From Isoetes taiwanensis (lineage: Eukaryota > Streptophyta > Lycopodiopsida > Isoetales > Isoetaceae), in contig JAJEKV010000128.1 in assembly GCA_021234155.1 (NCBI GenBank), forward strand, positions 25,760 to 89,759: DNA of 64,000 nucleotides, in the 5' to 3' direction. The notes beneath the pieces are model-generated. The model was not told where the DNA came from and did no database searches. It saw nothing but the letters and a program-made list of their open reading frames with translations. The position numbers were made by a program, and so were the translations under genes. Shown one piece after another: positions 1-10,771 of the stretch (within the stretch, counting starts at the first letter, position 1; each line of letters starts with the position of its first letter).

Positions 1-1536
1 ATTTACATCCCTTATTGTTCTAGATTATACATTTGAAGCCAATAAATTTATCATGCTGTCTTGCAATTGATGCGAAAGGATGAAAGAGATGAATTTTACT
101 CAGTAGTGCAACTTTAAAAAGTTGCAGAGTAACTTTTGACTAATTTTTTCTTCTTTTGGTACTGTCATTATAAAACCGAGACTTAGAAATTTCTACATCC
201 AACAGACTAACACAACATCTTGCTTTGCTTAAGATCATTTATGTGACCCTCGGATTGGTCCAACAGAACCTACGCCTGGACGAGACGGAGGTTTTGAATA
301 TGCCGGTGGAACGCCTATCTTCCTCATCACTGGAACATTTGAAGAGTTGCCCTGACATACATACACACATCAGTTTTCCCTTAATACAACCCTGATAGTG
401 TAATATTCAAAGCAATATTTTTCTAACCTCAGTGGAATTTGCAGCTTGCAGCAGCTCATGATCATGCAGTACAACAATACAACACATCAAAATCAGAGCA
501 AATTTCCATCCAAGTACTTTGTTGTATTCCATCTCCCTCCTATGCTTTGGATTTGGGTGGACCTAAAAAACTCATATATAGACACCATCAAAATGAAGAC
601 CAGTAGAAAGCGGCTTCTTCCTGGCAAGGAATATTGACTTTGCAAAAAAGACGTGTTGAAGAATCTAGCTTGTAGAAAAATCCAAATACAGATTCAATGT
701 CGGTGCAAAGACGCGAGTAGTGGTATAAAGTTGCAAGAATTTTCATGTGAGGTTCGAAATTAAAATCAAACAAAAAACAGTAAATTCCGTTTGTTTCTTT
801 TTTATATTTATTTCAAAACAGTCTACATGCATGTGATAAGGTTTCATTTTGCTTCATCAATTCGGAAAATGTTGGGCTTTTATATGCACAAATTTATTGA
901 ATAAATATCCTGTATGTGATGGACAGTTCACTATAACATCTTATTGAAAAGCGCCATATGTCCTGGTCTTTTGTTGCCTTGATCTCCTCAACTGTAAAAT
1001 TAGAACAAGATGCACCTACAAAGAACAAAGTTGCTTATGGTTTTCTCAAATCAGGCAAAATGTCAAAATAGAGGCACTTCATTAGCTTAATGTCTGCATA
1101 TTTCCCGCCAATATCTGCACATAAACCCAGTAATCTAATCTAAGTATGGACATAGGTAGTTCTCTTACAAATCTATTAACCGTGGAATTAATCTTCTATA
1201 ATGCTAAATCTTACTTGGTTTCTTGGGCACTGGCAGAAGCTTTGCCAATTTCTGGGCTTTACATCTTCAGTTTAACCGCTGCTTTTGTCAATTCAATCTT
1301 GCCAAAATAAAAAAATCTTAATTTTGGCATTGGAACTAGCCAGAAAGGACAATGATAGATGGAATAGCATAAGATCAAAAGCAAGTGTTAATTGCTACAA
1401 TAAATTCATCAGCTAAGTCTTAGGTGTTAGTGCTGATGCTTGAATTGAAGACATTCAGAAAGTATATAGGCAATTCATTCACAGAGTTCATGTTACAGGG
1501 CCACACGATGACATTTCTGCTATATGAAATGTTATC
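1..1536. other. Intergenic, no supported gene
   Basis: AT-rich sequence with only short open frames and no recognisable protein motif, RNA gene or transposon end. It ends where the left 1-kb direct repeat begins. Confidence 0.5.
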
Positions 1537-2548
1537 CACTGTCGCCACATGTTAATGGATCATAAGCCTCATTTGTTGAAGAAAATGCTTTGTTTTAGTA
1601 TTGGCATGATTATGTTCTCAATCTTCAATGTCCTTCTACATGCGCCAGATATGGTGTGCAACTGCATTTAGCATAGCATGTCTACAGGTTGGTTGCCTGG
1701 ATACAAATATGTACCAAAGAACAAATTCACATTTAATGAGAATGTTGTTCAGCTTGAGTAAAATGCCAGTGACTAACTCAGAAGAGGATCTTCTTAAGGT
1801 GAGCTTGCAACCTCCTTTCCCTGCTCATTTACATTTTCTCAAATAAGGCTTTGATTCCCCTATGTATGCTATCTAAATGTATCCTGTTTTCAGATGGCTC
1901 TGTTGTATTGAGTTGAAAACAATGACCTTGCACTATGAGAATATTTAATTTGGTCACAGCCCAGAAGTAGCGACTGGCGTATGGAGGTTGCTCGCAAAGG
2001 CCTTCCAATTTTCATGGCTGCATAAAAATAGCAGCACAAATGCAAATGAAGATGGCAGCATAAGATAATAAACCGTTTGCAAAAGGTAAATGAACATATT
2101 ACAAGAGTGGAAAGTGCTTCTTCTCACGTGCTAATACATGTGTAAATTTTGTATTTAAATCTCTCCAGTAGCAGATGAGAAGGAGAGACACCAGGACAGC
2201 ATAGAAGCATATCTTAAACTCCGAAGCAAGACCCTTTAGTTTATGGCCTGTCAAATCAGTTTGTAAACATTCTTTAGTTCACTTGGACATTGGACTATCT
2301 TGTTTCTCAGAGCTAAGATGCCAGAAAAGTATAAGCTTTATATCACTTTATCAAGGATCATGAATATTAATGTTTTATGAACATATGGGATCTTGTCCAT
2401 ATCTGTCCTTGCATAATGTCCTCCATTATTGAGACATATTGATGATAGAATATTCATTTGCACTAGCTTCCAGCACGCTTTCTAAATATTTATTCTTGCC
2501 TTATGCGTTAAAGTCAAAACAGAACAGCATGTCTGACTTTCATACATC
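1537..2548. repeat. Left copy of a ~1-kb direct repeat
   Basis: Nearly identical, in the same orientation, to 15912-16927, with only scattered substitutions and small indels. Similarity starts abruptly at a CACTGT(C/T)GCCACATG stretch and stops after CTGACTTTCATACATC. The ends are not TG...CA, so these are not obviously LTRs. An exon-like stretch near 1683-1800 reads LPGYKYAPKNKF in the right copy and is followed by a GTGAGC donor-like site. Both copies carry a stop there, so this is a duplicated piece of an unidentified, probably dead, gene. The two copies flank the 11.4-kb element at 3938-15371. Confidence 0.85.
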
Positions 2549-3937
2549 TTACCTTTATCTACACAGATCGCCAAGACAAGTTCATTTTCCTGCAATTAGA
2601 GGCCACTGTTGATACAGAGGCCACTGTTGTTGTTTTCAAAACCCATCTCTAATGCAGAAAGAATTGTAAGGCAAGTAAGAATGAGCATACCTCTAAGTTT
2701 TGGGGAATTTGTCTTTAAGAAGCCCGTTTCTTCCAATCCATAGTGTAGCGTATAAGATAGTTATGTATGATCATTCGATCTTCTCGATTCAAAGGATCAA
2801 CATTTAACCCTTTCCAATCTAGATCCACGTTCATTGGGTGTCTCCCGCTCAAGCATATGTTGTCTTCTAGGCCTAATGTGATATCTTTTCATTTGAATCT
2901 CGTTGTCTTCGCGGATTTGATAATTTTTTTTATTCTCCAACTAATATACAGTTTAGTTTCCTACATTAATGAATGCTCGAGAATTGAAAATACAAACACA
3001 AATGAATGGACACATTTCACCCCAAGATAAATCCAAGTAGACATTCAGGGTTGACGTTTTTACACATTCTCTCTAGTTTGCTCAACTTTATTAAGTCCAA
3101 TCAACTGGTCCCTACCCATGAAAGAACATGATTTTTGTATTATATATTACAAGAAACTTGGCCGCCGCGAACGTTTCTCTCGTTCTTAACCTGTTCAATT
3201 GGATCTGTTATAATGTCCTAACGGTCACAAATTCCCCGCTAGGCAACTAACTTTTGGACCACATTTTGACCCTATGCTAGAAGGCTTAGAGCTATGTTGG
3301 ATTGGAAATAACTTGGTTCCTAGGTCGTGAAATTTATCGCGGCAGTTGGTGCAATTCAAAATCCAAGTAATATAAAGGGAATTTCAATATAAATTTTTTT
3401 GACTAAACAATTTGTTGATTAGTAAGTTAATGTCAGTCTATTAATTCATAGGCAAGAACAGCTAAACCTGTGAAACCATTGAATGGGATGGTGAATTCAG
3501 TTTTTAAGAGCTTAAAAAACTGTGCCCCCAAAACAATAATGTACAACAATTGTCTATGTGCTCCATTTAGCTCTACTGATATGCTACTACACCTGACCAT
3601 TGCTAAGTGTTGTATAAGAATAATACATCTCTCTTTCCATCAAATACTCCATTAGCTTTTGGCCTTTGATGTTGAATGTATAAGGTGTGGTGTTCCTCAT
3701 CTTGATAGATGCAATCTATTAACACATTTGGAACAAATTGATGTAACCATCAAAGTTTATTCAAAATTTATTGCATATCATAGAATAGTTAAGTTGTTAG
3801 CCTCTAGAGAATGGCACACATCAATTATACTTGTAAGTATTTCCTTGATCAGTAAGGCCCACAATTTCGTTTTTCTTTTATATATGTATTGTCTTCATTG
3901 GTCCACTCTTTGTCTGTGTGCCTACTTTAACCTCTAT
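2549..3937. other. Spacer between direct repeat and transposon end
   Basis: No gene supported. Several small open frames (2767-3030, 3470-3655, 3659-4033) have no recognisable motif and the last overlaps the transposon terminus. The only structured part is the GC-rich repeat at 3148-3180. Confidence 0.45.
3148..3180 (+). repeat. CACTA-like terminal repeat fragment, hairpin arm missing
   Basis: Begins TACAAGAAACTT and ends CCGCCGCGAACGTTTCTCT. The same 5' and 3' blocks occur in inverse orientation at 61022-61070, where an extra 16-17 bases complete a CGCGGCGG...CCGCCGCG hairpin. The TACAAGAAACTT start followed by CGGCGG resembles ends of plant CACTA (En/Spm) elements, which begin CACTACAAGAAA. 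No transposase is nearby, so this is a relic or a non-autonomous end. Confidence 0.4.
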
Positions 3938-3960
3938 TCATTTATTTTGGGATTATGCGT
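3938..3960 (+). repeat. Left terminal inverted repeat
   Basis: The 23 bases are the exact reverse complement of 15349-15371; the inner 20 are TTTATTTTGGGATTATGCGT. Matching stops on both sides. A chance 23-bp exact inverted match placed symmetrically outside two divergent genes is very unlikely. Confidence 0.75.
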
Positions 3961-4399
3961 GTTCCAAAGCCAAGAGCTAATTAATAATTTTAGAGCTTTG
4001 TATGGACTTGAAGCAAAATTTTATTGTTTTTAATTGTACGTGCTATTGTATATATATTGGAGGCAAATATTAAATAACACCTCAAAGAGGCATGATAGTA
4101 TTAGGTTTTGCACTGTTTGAAATATTTGAATCATAGAGCAAAACATACATAAATTAGACAATGTTTAAGAACAGTGATGCACCACGTAAACAAGAAAAAA
4201 GGGGTTCTTATTGTTTAAGGGTCACGCCGCTTTCAGCGGCATGTAATTAATTAACTTATATATGTCTCATACAATAGAACCTGGAGAAGAGACGTAAGTA
4301 AATGAGACATTTGAACAATATTTAAGAACCTAGTATGAACCATAAAAAAGAAGAAAACGATATTTTATTGATAATATAAATCTTCACCGAAGATGTCCA

Positions 4400-5009
4400 T
4401 TACAATTTTTTCATGAACGTGGTCAATCTCGAAGTCCCTGCCAAGAGACGGATGTGATCTATGGATGTCCTCAGCAGTTTTACACGCAGCCTAACCTTCA
4501 TAACATCAATGAACTCCCTTAAAAATGTGTCCTTATCAAACAAGTCAGGAGTATAAGATGGAGGATTCAGAGCCTGAGAATGGTTAAAGATACATTTCAA
4601 GGCATCATCATCGATAATTACCATCTCATTTTTGTTCAGGATTCCAAAATGAGACATCATGTTGCTCATCCTTTTCACAAAAATTGGTTTCCTCGTCGGG
4701 TCCTTTGGATTAATATATTTGTCACACTGGGTCTGGTCCCAAACGGATGTCCATGTCCTGCTCTTAATCTCGGGCACTACACTCATAACATCTGTGATAT
4801 TTTTGTATTCCATTGAAGACCATATAGCACAACGAAACAATTCGAAGGCTACGTCGAGCATCTCTTTCAGGTAAGGTCGAGGGTAAACCCACGTCGTTTT
4901 CGTTTCATAAGGAATCTGTTCATACCACTCTGTTCTACAGCCACCTTTCCCATATGATCTGACTAGCACGCCGTTTAAATCAAAGACGAGAATCTTGGAT
5001 GACTTAACT
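4400..5009 (-). CDS. Exon 5: FCP1-like HAD phosphatase domain
   Basis: Begins after CTTTTATAG and reads KSSKILVFDLNGVLV, the HAD motif I of the FCP1/NIF type with DxN in place of the usual DxD. Further motifs are YPRPYLKEML, CAIWSSMEYKN (motif II-like Ser), KPIFVKRMSNM (Lys region) and VIIDDDALK (motif III Asp pair). Classical FCP1 enzymes remove phosphate from the RNA polymerase II C-terminal domain. The DLNG variant occurs in plant HAD IIIB-type proteins and may be weak or inactive. The C-terminus FMKKL ends at 4400. The same domain is decayed at 19171-19672. Confidence 0.75.
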
Positions 5010-8000
5010 CTATAAAAGAGAGTCGACATAAGAAACAATGAAGAAAATGTTTAATCTTAGGTTACGGTTCACGCGCACTGCGCGTCAACGCAACATAACC
5101 TGAACACTTGAGACCTCTAGACCTTTACCTTTCATTGACGTCCACTTCCTCTTCTTGTACAAAATCAGTATCTTTTATTTCATTAAAGCTGGAACAGCCA
5201 ACTTTAGCACTTAGATTTGGACCCTCTGTAATTATTAACTGCTGCTCAGGATTGCTAACCTGGAGTTCACTGTCGCCGTGAGATCCTTCACTTTCTGAGT
5301 TGTTATCATCATCACCACCTGGTCCAACCTCTTCTTCATGTACTTTGTCACTATCATCCCCTTCATTGTCCCTATCATCCTCTTCATTGTCCCCTTCATT
5401 GTTCAGAGTGATCCTTACATCTTCCATAGGTGTAGCCATACTGTTGAAATCGAGATTAGAAATTTGCATCTTCAATAGGTCCCTCTCTTTTTGTAACTCA
5501 GCAGGCATATCCTGCTTGGTTGAAGAAGCACCATCTCTACCCTTCATAGGGCCTTTAGGTGCCTTTGACAGAACCTTCTCAAAAAACACGTCAAGGAATT
5601 GTTGTGCCTGGTCCGAAGTGACGAAGCTGTGACATTTCCTGTTCGTCTTTAATGCTTCTCTCCCGACATAACCTCCAGAATAGACGTCCCAACAGGTTGT
5701 CCCAATCGGAGCGAAAGCTTCCACAAGGAAGCTCGCTAAATTCATAGAGAATCCGTTCTTGTTTAGTAAGCCTCTGCCCGGGGTTGCTAGCTCATATTTA
5801 ATATGCCCTTCAAGAAGAGGATCTAATGGAGGTTCTTCTTCTTCTCCCTCTTCTCCTTCTTCAGGTTCTACTGGAGTGTCTGCCTCCTTCTCGACCATAT
5901 GCAGAACCTTCAACAAGGGATCGTCTAGCAAGTAACAATTCCATGGCAGTCTCTCAGAATCGGATCTCGCCTTCAACTGCTCATACTCCTCATCCGGGAC
6001 CATTGCTATCATCAGGTACATCACTTGGGAGATCTTAGTATCGGTCCGAAATTCATTGTCACTTGCATCCTCTATCATAACAGCCTGGTAAACAAATATG
6101 CAATCAGTAACAGGCATGAATGTACCAAAAAAAATATAAACCAGAATCTTTTTGAACACTTCACGCGCAGTGCGCGTGAAGTGTTAAAACTTATGTGAGA
6201 AGATAAAGTTCACGCGCAGTGCGCGTGAACCATATTACTAATCTGAACCTTTACCTGCTTTATGAGTTTGATGTACTCGAGGTCCTCAGCAGCAGATAGT
6301 GCATTGCCATAAGAAGTATCCGGAGAACATATAACAGTTATTGTATAGTTCTGCTCATTTGTAGCTCCGCTGCACGTCGAGAAGAAAGTACTGTACTCAT
6401 CCTTTGTCCAGTTAGCTCCCCTGCTGTCTAGAACAAAAAGTGACACATTTCTTGGACCTTTATCTGTCTCTGGCAATGCACACTTTAGACCCTTCGAGAC
6501 CAAATATTCAAAGTCATCCTCCTCAACTGCGATGTTGTTAACAGCTGCAACTTTTCTTTTAATATCTGATACGACCTTCGGGGGAAGAGAGATCAGATGC
6601 TTCACATTTACCTTGCTCCATTCTTTTACATAATCTGGGGCTATCTTTGCATATCTAATCAGATCAGAATTGAATATGTTGTACTTCTCAAGCAGCCCAA
6701 TATCTGACAGAGTCTTATCAGTGTTGCCAGAAATTTTTTGAACCACATCCTTAACACCCTTCCTTAATACACGGATGTTCTTCATGTCAGTGCAAGCATC
6801 AATGAAACAAGTTCTTTCCTTTGCCGAACTGTTCTTCTTGTACAGAACTTCTCCACTTATGCATTGGTCTAGGACCTCAACGATCTCTTCATCAGTCAAC
6901 CCTTGAACTTTTCTCAACTCAGAAGTGCCGATGTCAAAAATAGATGTACCATCTGGAGGAACCCTTCCAGATTGATCTGGCAACTTTCCAGCAACATAGG
7001 CGTCCCAGAACTCATTCCACTTAGCCCAGACTTTATCCGAGGAGAAAATGATCTTGTAGGAGTCCTTCCTTGTTGAGGACTCACCCTTCTCTTCGCCCCC
7101 ACCCTTCTTTGGTTTGGACCTCCTACGCTCTTCCTGGAGGATCGTTTGGCATAGGGTCCTCTCAAGGGTTTTAAATTTGGATTTTTGCTGACCTTGTCTG
7201 CTTGGCAACGGTCTTTCATACTCAATCCACTGTTCTCTCGCATGACGCAATTGTTCAACATAGGGGCTGCAATGAAAGAAGAGCATTAGGACCTGAAAAA
7301 ACATAGGAACAAGATTTCATAATTCGTTCACGCGCAGTGCGCGTCGAGCAAGTATTCAAAATCTGCTCACGCGCATTGCGCGTGAGAATATTTGAATACC
7401 TGTTCGACGCGCACTGCGCGTGAACGAAATAACAGGCAAAAGATTTCACAATTAGTTCACGGCCAGTGCGCGTGAGCGAATTTTGAAATCTTGCTCGAAT
7501 AAATACTTGTAAGCATAAGTTCATACCTCTTGTACAGCATGGTCTTGCCCATCTCGTTAAGCGAGGCACTTATTTCGACGAGATCAGCTGCACTTGTGGT
7601 ACCGCTCAAAAATCTGCACTTTCGTACTGAGTACAACTCGCGAAACATATTGCTGTTAGAAACCTTCGCTTCGTTAACTAACTTATTTTGTGCCTCAACA
7701 GAATGCTGCCCATCAATGATCATGAACTTTACGTGATCCTTGCCTATCAAGTCCTCCAGCTTCGACCAAATAAGTGCTTTCCTCTTATTCATATCAAAAG
7801 GAATCACGTCTGCTGGCATTGGCAATTGCCCCGGGTTTGCTATAATAGCATCCATTATTTCTTTGACGTGTCCCATGTCGAACCTTCTACTTATGCAAGC
7901 AGCGCTGGTCGATCTAAATAACTTGTCTATTGGAACTTCATAGGTGAAGCTGAGACCCAATGGGTATTTATCTGCATACTTAGCAAGTTTGTTCATCACC

Positions 8001-9412
8001 TCAAGCTGTTTTACCTTGTCATCTTTACTTGCACGAACGGAAGTTTCTGAACCTGCAGCTGGCTTGCCAGAAGGGACATCTATTTGGACTTGTATATCAT
8101 CTTTTCTCAGTGCCTCCAAGTAATAACTTGCTGAAGGTTTGTCACCGATGGCCTTTAATACGGTAGATATCCCTTCACATATATTCTGTGGCGTTAGTGA
8201 ATCTAGAGCCACCCAGCCGTATTTGGACGTATTGGTCATAAAGCTCTCCTTGAAGTTGGTAACCGAACAGTGTTTCAACCTTTTCAGTGTCCGCATGACT
8301 TTACTGCCATACTCGTAAAGTAAGGAGCAGTGGCTATCATCCTCTACCTCGCAGGAGATCAAAACTCCGATCTTTTTCATGTGGTCAATGGGCCTTGTTC
8401 TTGCATGCACCCAAACATCAAATCTTCCCCCCCTGTTTTTGAAACCTCTAGAAACCATTCAGAGCCATCAACAATGTTCTGTTCAGGGCATGGCGGTTCT
8501 GTGACAGCTTTTATAATACTGCCAGAGGTGTCAAGATTAAGGACAAACTTGTCAATGCTGACGTCCTCTTCTGTCCTTGTTTTCTTGATGGCTGCAGCGG
8601 CCTTTTCCTGACTTGCTTTTCTCTTTGAGCTGGTGCCAGCAGAGGATTTAGTCTGAGTTCCTGGTAAATATCATGATATCGTCAGAACGTGAAGGAGGCA
8701 TGTGACCAGTGGCACTGCGCCTGGACGCAACACGAAAGGTTCTTTGACGCGCAATGCGCGTGAGGGACCTAAATATTTTTTTAAGGAGAGACAAGCTACA
8801 TCCGTATTTCAATGATACATATTTATACGATGAAATAGACAATTACTTTATATATCGGAAGATAAATTTATTATTCTTCGAAATTCCAATTAAGCTTAGA
8901 AGTCATATTACGTAATTATTTTTTTATTATTGGTTCAGTAATTAAATTCGAAATTATGCTGTTGCCCGTGGCAACATTGCCAAAGGAGTGATTCTCCTCA
9001 CGAATCTGGAGGTCCATATTGCCAATATCATATTGTTGATCCTATAGCCAGGAAGGGTCAACATATGCTTAGAAGTCACATTTCGTAATTATGCTTAGAA
9101 GTCACTTACTAATATATAGTCTTATACATGTATGATATAAAGTCTTATATTAATTACGAATACCTAAAGACACTATTAAAGGACACGATTACACACTAAA
9201 ATACTTAAAGACACCATTAAACATAAAGGACACGATTATAAGAGAAAAATATACCACTAAATTTGCATTCAATTTGACAACATGGAACACCGACCTGTGG
9301 AGGCTTCTGTCGCTGTAGCTTCAGACTGGTCTTTGGTTATTTTGCCTCCTCCTCGACCTCCTCCTCCTCGACCTCTATTAAGGCCGCGTCCGGGAAAATC
9401 CTTAGCCGCCAT
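4400..9412 (-). CDS. Five-exon transposon gene: DGQH/ParB-like plus FCP1-like HAD protein
   Basis: Exons are inferred at 9412-9295, 8660-7527, 7266-6255, 6084-5129 and 5009-4400, each flanked by GT...AG. Phases agree at all four junctions: G|GA, AG|C, CAG|GCT and AG|A. The exons sum to 3,830 nt; adding the one base missing in a seven-G run in exon 2 gives 3,831, or 1,276 residues plus stop. The protein has an RG-rich start, a lysine-rich segment, an IIDGQHSVEA motif, a charged middle region, a strongly acidic region and a C-terminal HAD domain. The start is taken at MAAKDF; an in-frame ATG at 9469 is possible. Its function in the element is unknown. Every intron contains CACGCGC palindromes. 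A diverged copy is at 19171-21340. Confidence 0.75.
5129..6084 (-). CDS. Exon 4: conserved block plus highly acidic tail
   Basis: Begins AVMIEDASDNEF and ends DVNE-AG|GTAAAG. It holds a block LLNKNGFSMNLASFLVEAF followed by GTTCWDVYSGGYVGREAL that is clearly conserved in the second copy at 20924-21320 (NKNGFPLS...AYLVKAFAPIDTTC). Two acidic stretches (EPEEGEEGEEEE and NEEDDRDNEGDD) give low-complexity character. If unspliced, translation would stop immediately at 5125-5127. Phase 2 at the donor matches exon 5 exactly. Conservation between two diverged copies argues this block was under selection. Confidence 0.65.
6255..7266 (-). CDS. Exon 3: charged region of unknown function
   Basis: Begins after CATTGCAG with PYVEQLRHAREQWIEYERP and ends EYIKLIKQ|GTAAAG. 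An alternative AG 18 bases upstream is out of phase with exon 2, so the CATTGCAG acceptor is preferred. The segment is lysine/glutamate-rich with a KPKKGGG linker and contains EVLDQCISGEVLYK and FVLDSRGANWTKDEY. No known domain is recognised. About 337 residues without a stop support a real exon. Confidence 0.6.
7329..7474. repeat. Palindrome cluster in intron 2 of the minus gene
   Basis: Four palindrome copies 38-52 bases apart fill the 260-bp intron between exons 2 and 3. Flanking words such as TTGAATAC and ATTTTGAA repeat in either orientation around them, so the array could fold into alternative long hairpins. The last copy is imperfect (GGCCAG in place of GCGCAG). Confidence 0.8.
7527..8660 (-). 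CDS. Exon 2: DGQH-motif (ParB/DndB-like) region, one frameshift
   Basis: Begins after TTTACCAG with TQTKSSAGTSSKRK, a basic nuclear-localisation-like segment. Around 7710 it encodes KFMIIDGQHSVEAQNKL. This resembles the DGQHR/ParB-type motif (I-[IV]-D-G-x-H-R-x-x-A) of ParB N-terminal, sulfiredoxin-like and DndB-type folds, although the usual Arg is Ser here. Reading frame changes at the seven-G run near 8430: EVSKTGG is in one frame and RFDVWVHARTRP in the other. One extra G would restore a single frame. Ends MLYK-AG|GTATGA. The functional assignment is by motif only. Confidence 0.6.
9295..9412 (-). CDS. Exon 1: RG-rich N-terminus
   Basis: Starts MAAKDFPGRGLNRGRGGGG, an arginine/glycine-rich tract of the kind seen in nucleic-acid-binding proteins, then a short Ser/Thr/Ala stretch. 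It ends TCCACAG|GTCGG with phase 1, matching the GA start of exon 2. The (GAGGAGGAG)-like purine repeat of this tract makes base composition alone a weak guide, so the exon is supported mainly by phase agreement. Confidence 0.55.
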
Positions 9413-9867
9413 GAGTCTATGAAGCGCAAAAGAAGAAGAATCTGTAAGCCGCAGGAGAAGAATGCGCAAAAGGAGAAGAATGTTTGATCAACAACAGACA
9501 CGAAGAAAAGGGATTAGATCAAATGATTAACAAGACGAATGTAGGCCGTCAGATCGCGATCCGCGTTTTGTGTTTTCTTATTCAAATTTTATCCCGCCTA
9601 ATTAACCGTCCGCCCCGCCTAATTTTTACGTCCGCCACATTTAGTTTTAGAGAAATTATTAACCGTATTTCAATTTCAAGAAATCAATTTCAAGAACCAT
9701 ATTTTCAATTAACCAGTTTTCTAGGTACCCATCGACAGAGGAGGCGGCATTGCCGGATCTACTTCGTCGCGCCGCTACACGAATTCATCGTCATTTTTCG
9801 GCAACCAAGATCCTAAACTATGTCGCTGGAACTAGCGTAAGTCATTTTACCAGATTAATTAGACTAA
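9413..9867. promoter_or_regulatory. Divergent promoter region of the two element genes
   Basis: The 455 bases between the proposed start codons must hold 5' leaders and promoters for both divergent genes if the two-gene model is right. I see no clear TATA box or telo-box here. A short ATG frame at 9820 is followed by a GTAAGT sequence, but the resulting intron would be too short. An open frame at 9484-9816 has no recognisable motif. Confidence 0.35.
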
Positions 9868-10161
9868 ATGTCTTTACAATCTCCAAAATTAAGTTTCTTG
9901 AAATCGGTCTCTGTCAGAATTGGTGAAGAATGTTACATGCTCACTATAAATTTGAAGCGCAAACTCGGGCTATGTAAAGTTGAGGCAGTAGATCCGGAAA
10001 TAAAGTGTCATGGGGTTCCCTTGGGCCCAGACTTCTGCAAGATCAATATAATAAGCTGCCTGAGGCAAGATGAGGAATTACCAAGGCGACATCCTGGAGG
10101 TGACACGGTGGGTGAGAGTGTGGGGACATTTGTTGCATGGCCAAAGAAGCGTTTGAAAAAG
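9868..10161 (+). CDS. DUF8039-like first coding exon of the transposase gene
   Basis: 98 codons starting MSLQSPKLSFLKSVSV; an in-frame TAA directly precedes the ATG. The segment VEAVDPEIKCHGVPLGPD followed by TVGESVGTFVAWP matches the pattern of DUF8039, a domain found in plant transposon-associated proteins. Fusion of this domain to a DUF7869-like core is inferred from matching phase across the 2,072-bp intron, which I cannot confirm with transcripts. Confidence 0.55.
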
Positions 10162-10412
10162 GTTAGTTCTCATATTTTTATATAATTTATGATAGATAGT
10201 GATTAGTTCAATTCTTGGTCATGTTGTTATTGAGTTTTGGTGATCTAGAATATTGTAGAGAATATACAAAAAGGTAAGATTCGTATTTATATCGCATAAA
10301 TTACATCCCAAAAAAGGGCCCGATAATTATACGTGGAAACAAGTTTCTCAGGCTGTAAGCCTACGCGCAGTGCGCGTGAAACTAGCCAAAAAAGCACCTC
10401 TCTAAAAATAAA

Positions 10413-10725
10413 TTATTCCTCTGGCAATCTCATCCCGGCTGCGAGGCAGTCTTCCAATGGGACAAAACGCATGGATCTCATCCTCACTATATTTGACCGT
10501 CTCCTGTTTATCAGTCCGTTGAAACCATTCAACCATTCGATGGAATAACCTGCAGGATTGCTTCCAGAGTGTCTATCAGCAGACTTATCTCCTGTATCAG
10601 ATCTATGGCAGCTCCTAACGTCATCTGACCAGGGCACCAAAACGAATCCCCGCATCTCTCCATTTTTGTAGCCAATTGAGTGGCAACCAGATCACGAACT
10701 AGAAGTAACATGTCGCGAGACATGC
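10413..10725 (-). CDS. Possible nested minus-strand exon in the plus-gene intron
   Basis: Starts after TGTATAG with MSRDMLLLVRDLVATQLATK, continues ...MTLGAAIDLIQEISLLIDTL, then overlaps another frame that reads GYSIEWLNGFNGLINRRR and ends MRLPEE at 10413. The two frames cannot be joined without a shift near 10560. Palindromes lie on both sides (10362 and 10772), as they do around exons of the minus gene. It may be an extra exon or a small third gene. No domain is recognised. Confidence 0.35.
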
Positions 10726-10771
10726 CTATACAGATTAAAGTGGAAGGATTAAAAACTCGTAAGCTACTTCA

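Noticed and set aside
1537-2548. The 1-kb direct repeats as LTRs of a 15-kb retrotransposon
   Set aside because: Ends are not TG...CA and the enclosed genes are a DNA-transposon set, with no retroelement proteins.
3659-4033. 124-codon open frame as a gene
   Set aside because: It spans the terminal inverted repeat, is AT-rich and shows no domain or conserved pattern.
5300-5632. Plus-strand Ser/Leu-rich open frame
   Set aside because: It is the antisense shadow of the acidic exon 4; the composition simply mirrors Glu/Asp codons.
9820-9836. ATG TCG CTG as first exon of the transposase gene
   Set aside because: The following GTAAGT would require a 17-base intron and the reading frame does not enter the 9868 exon.
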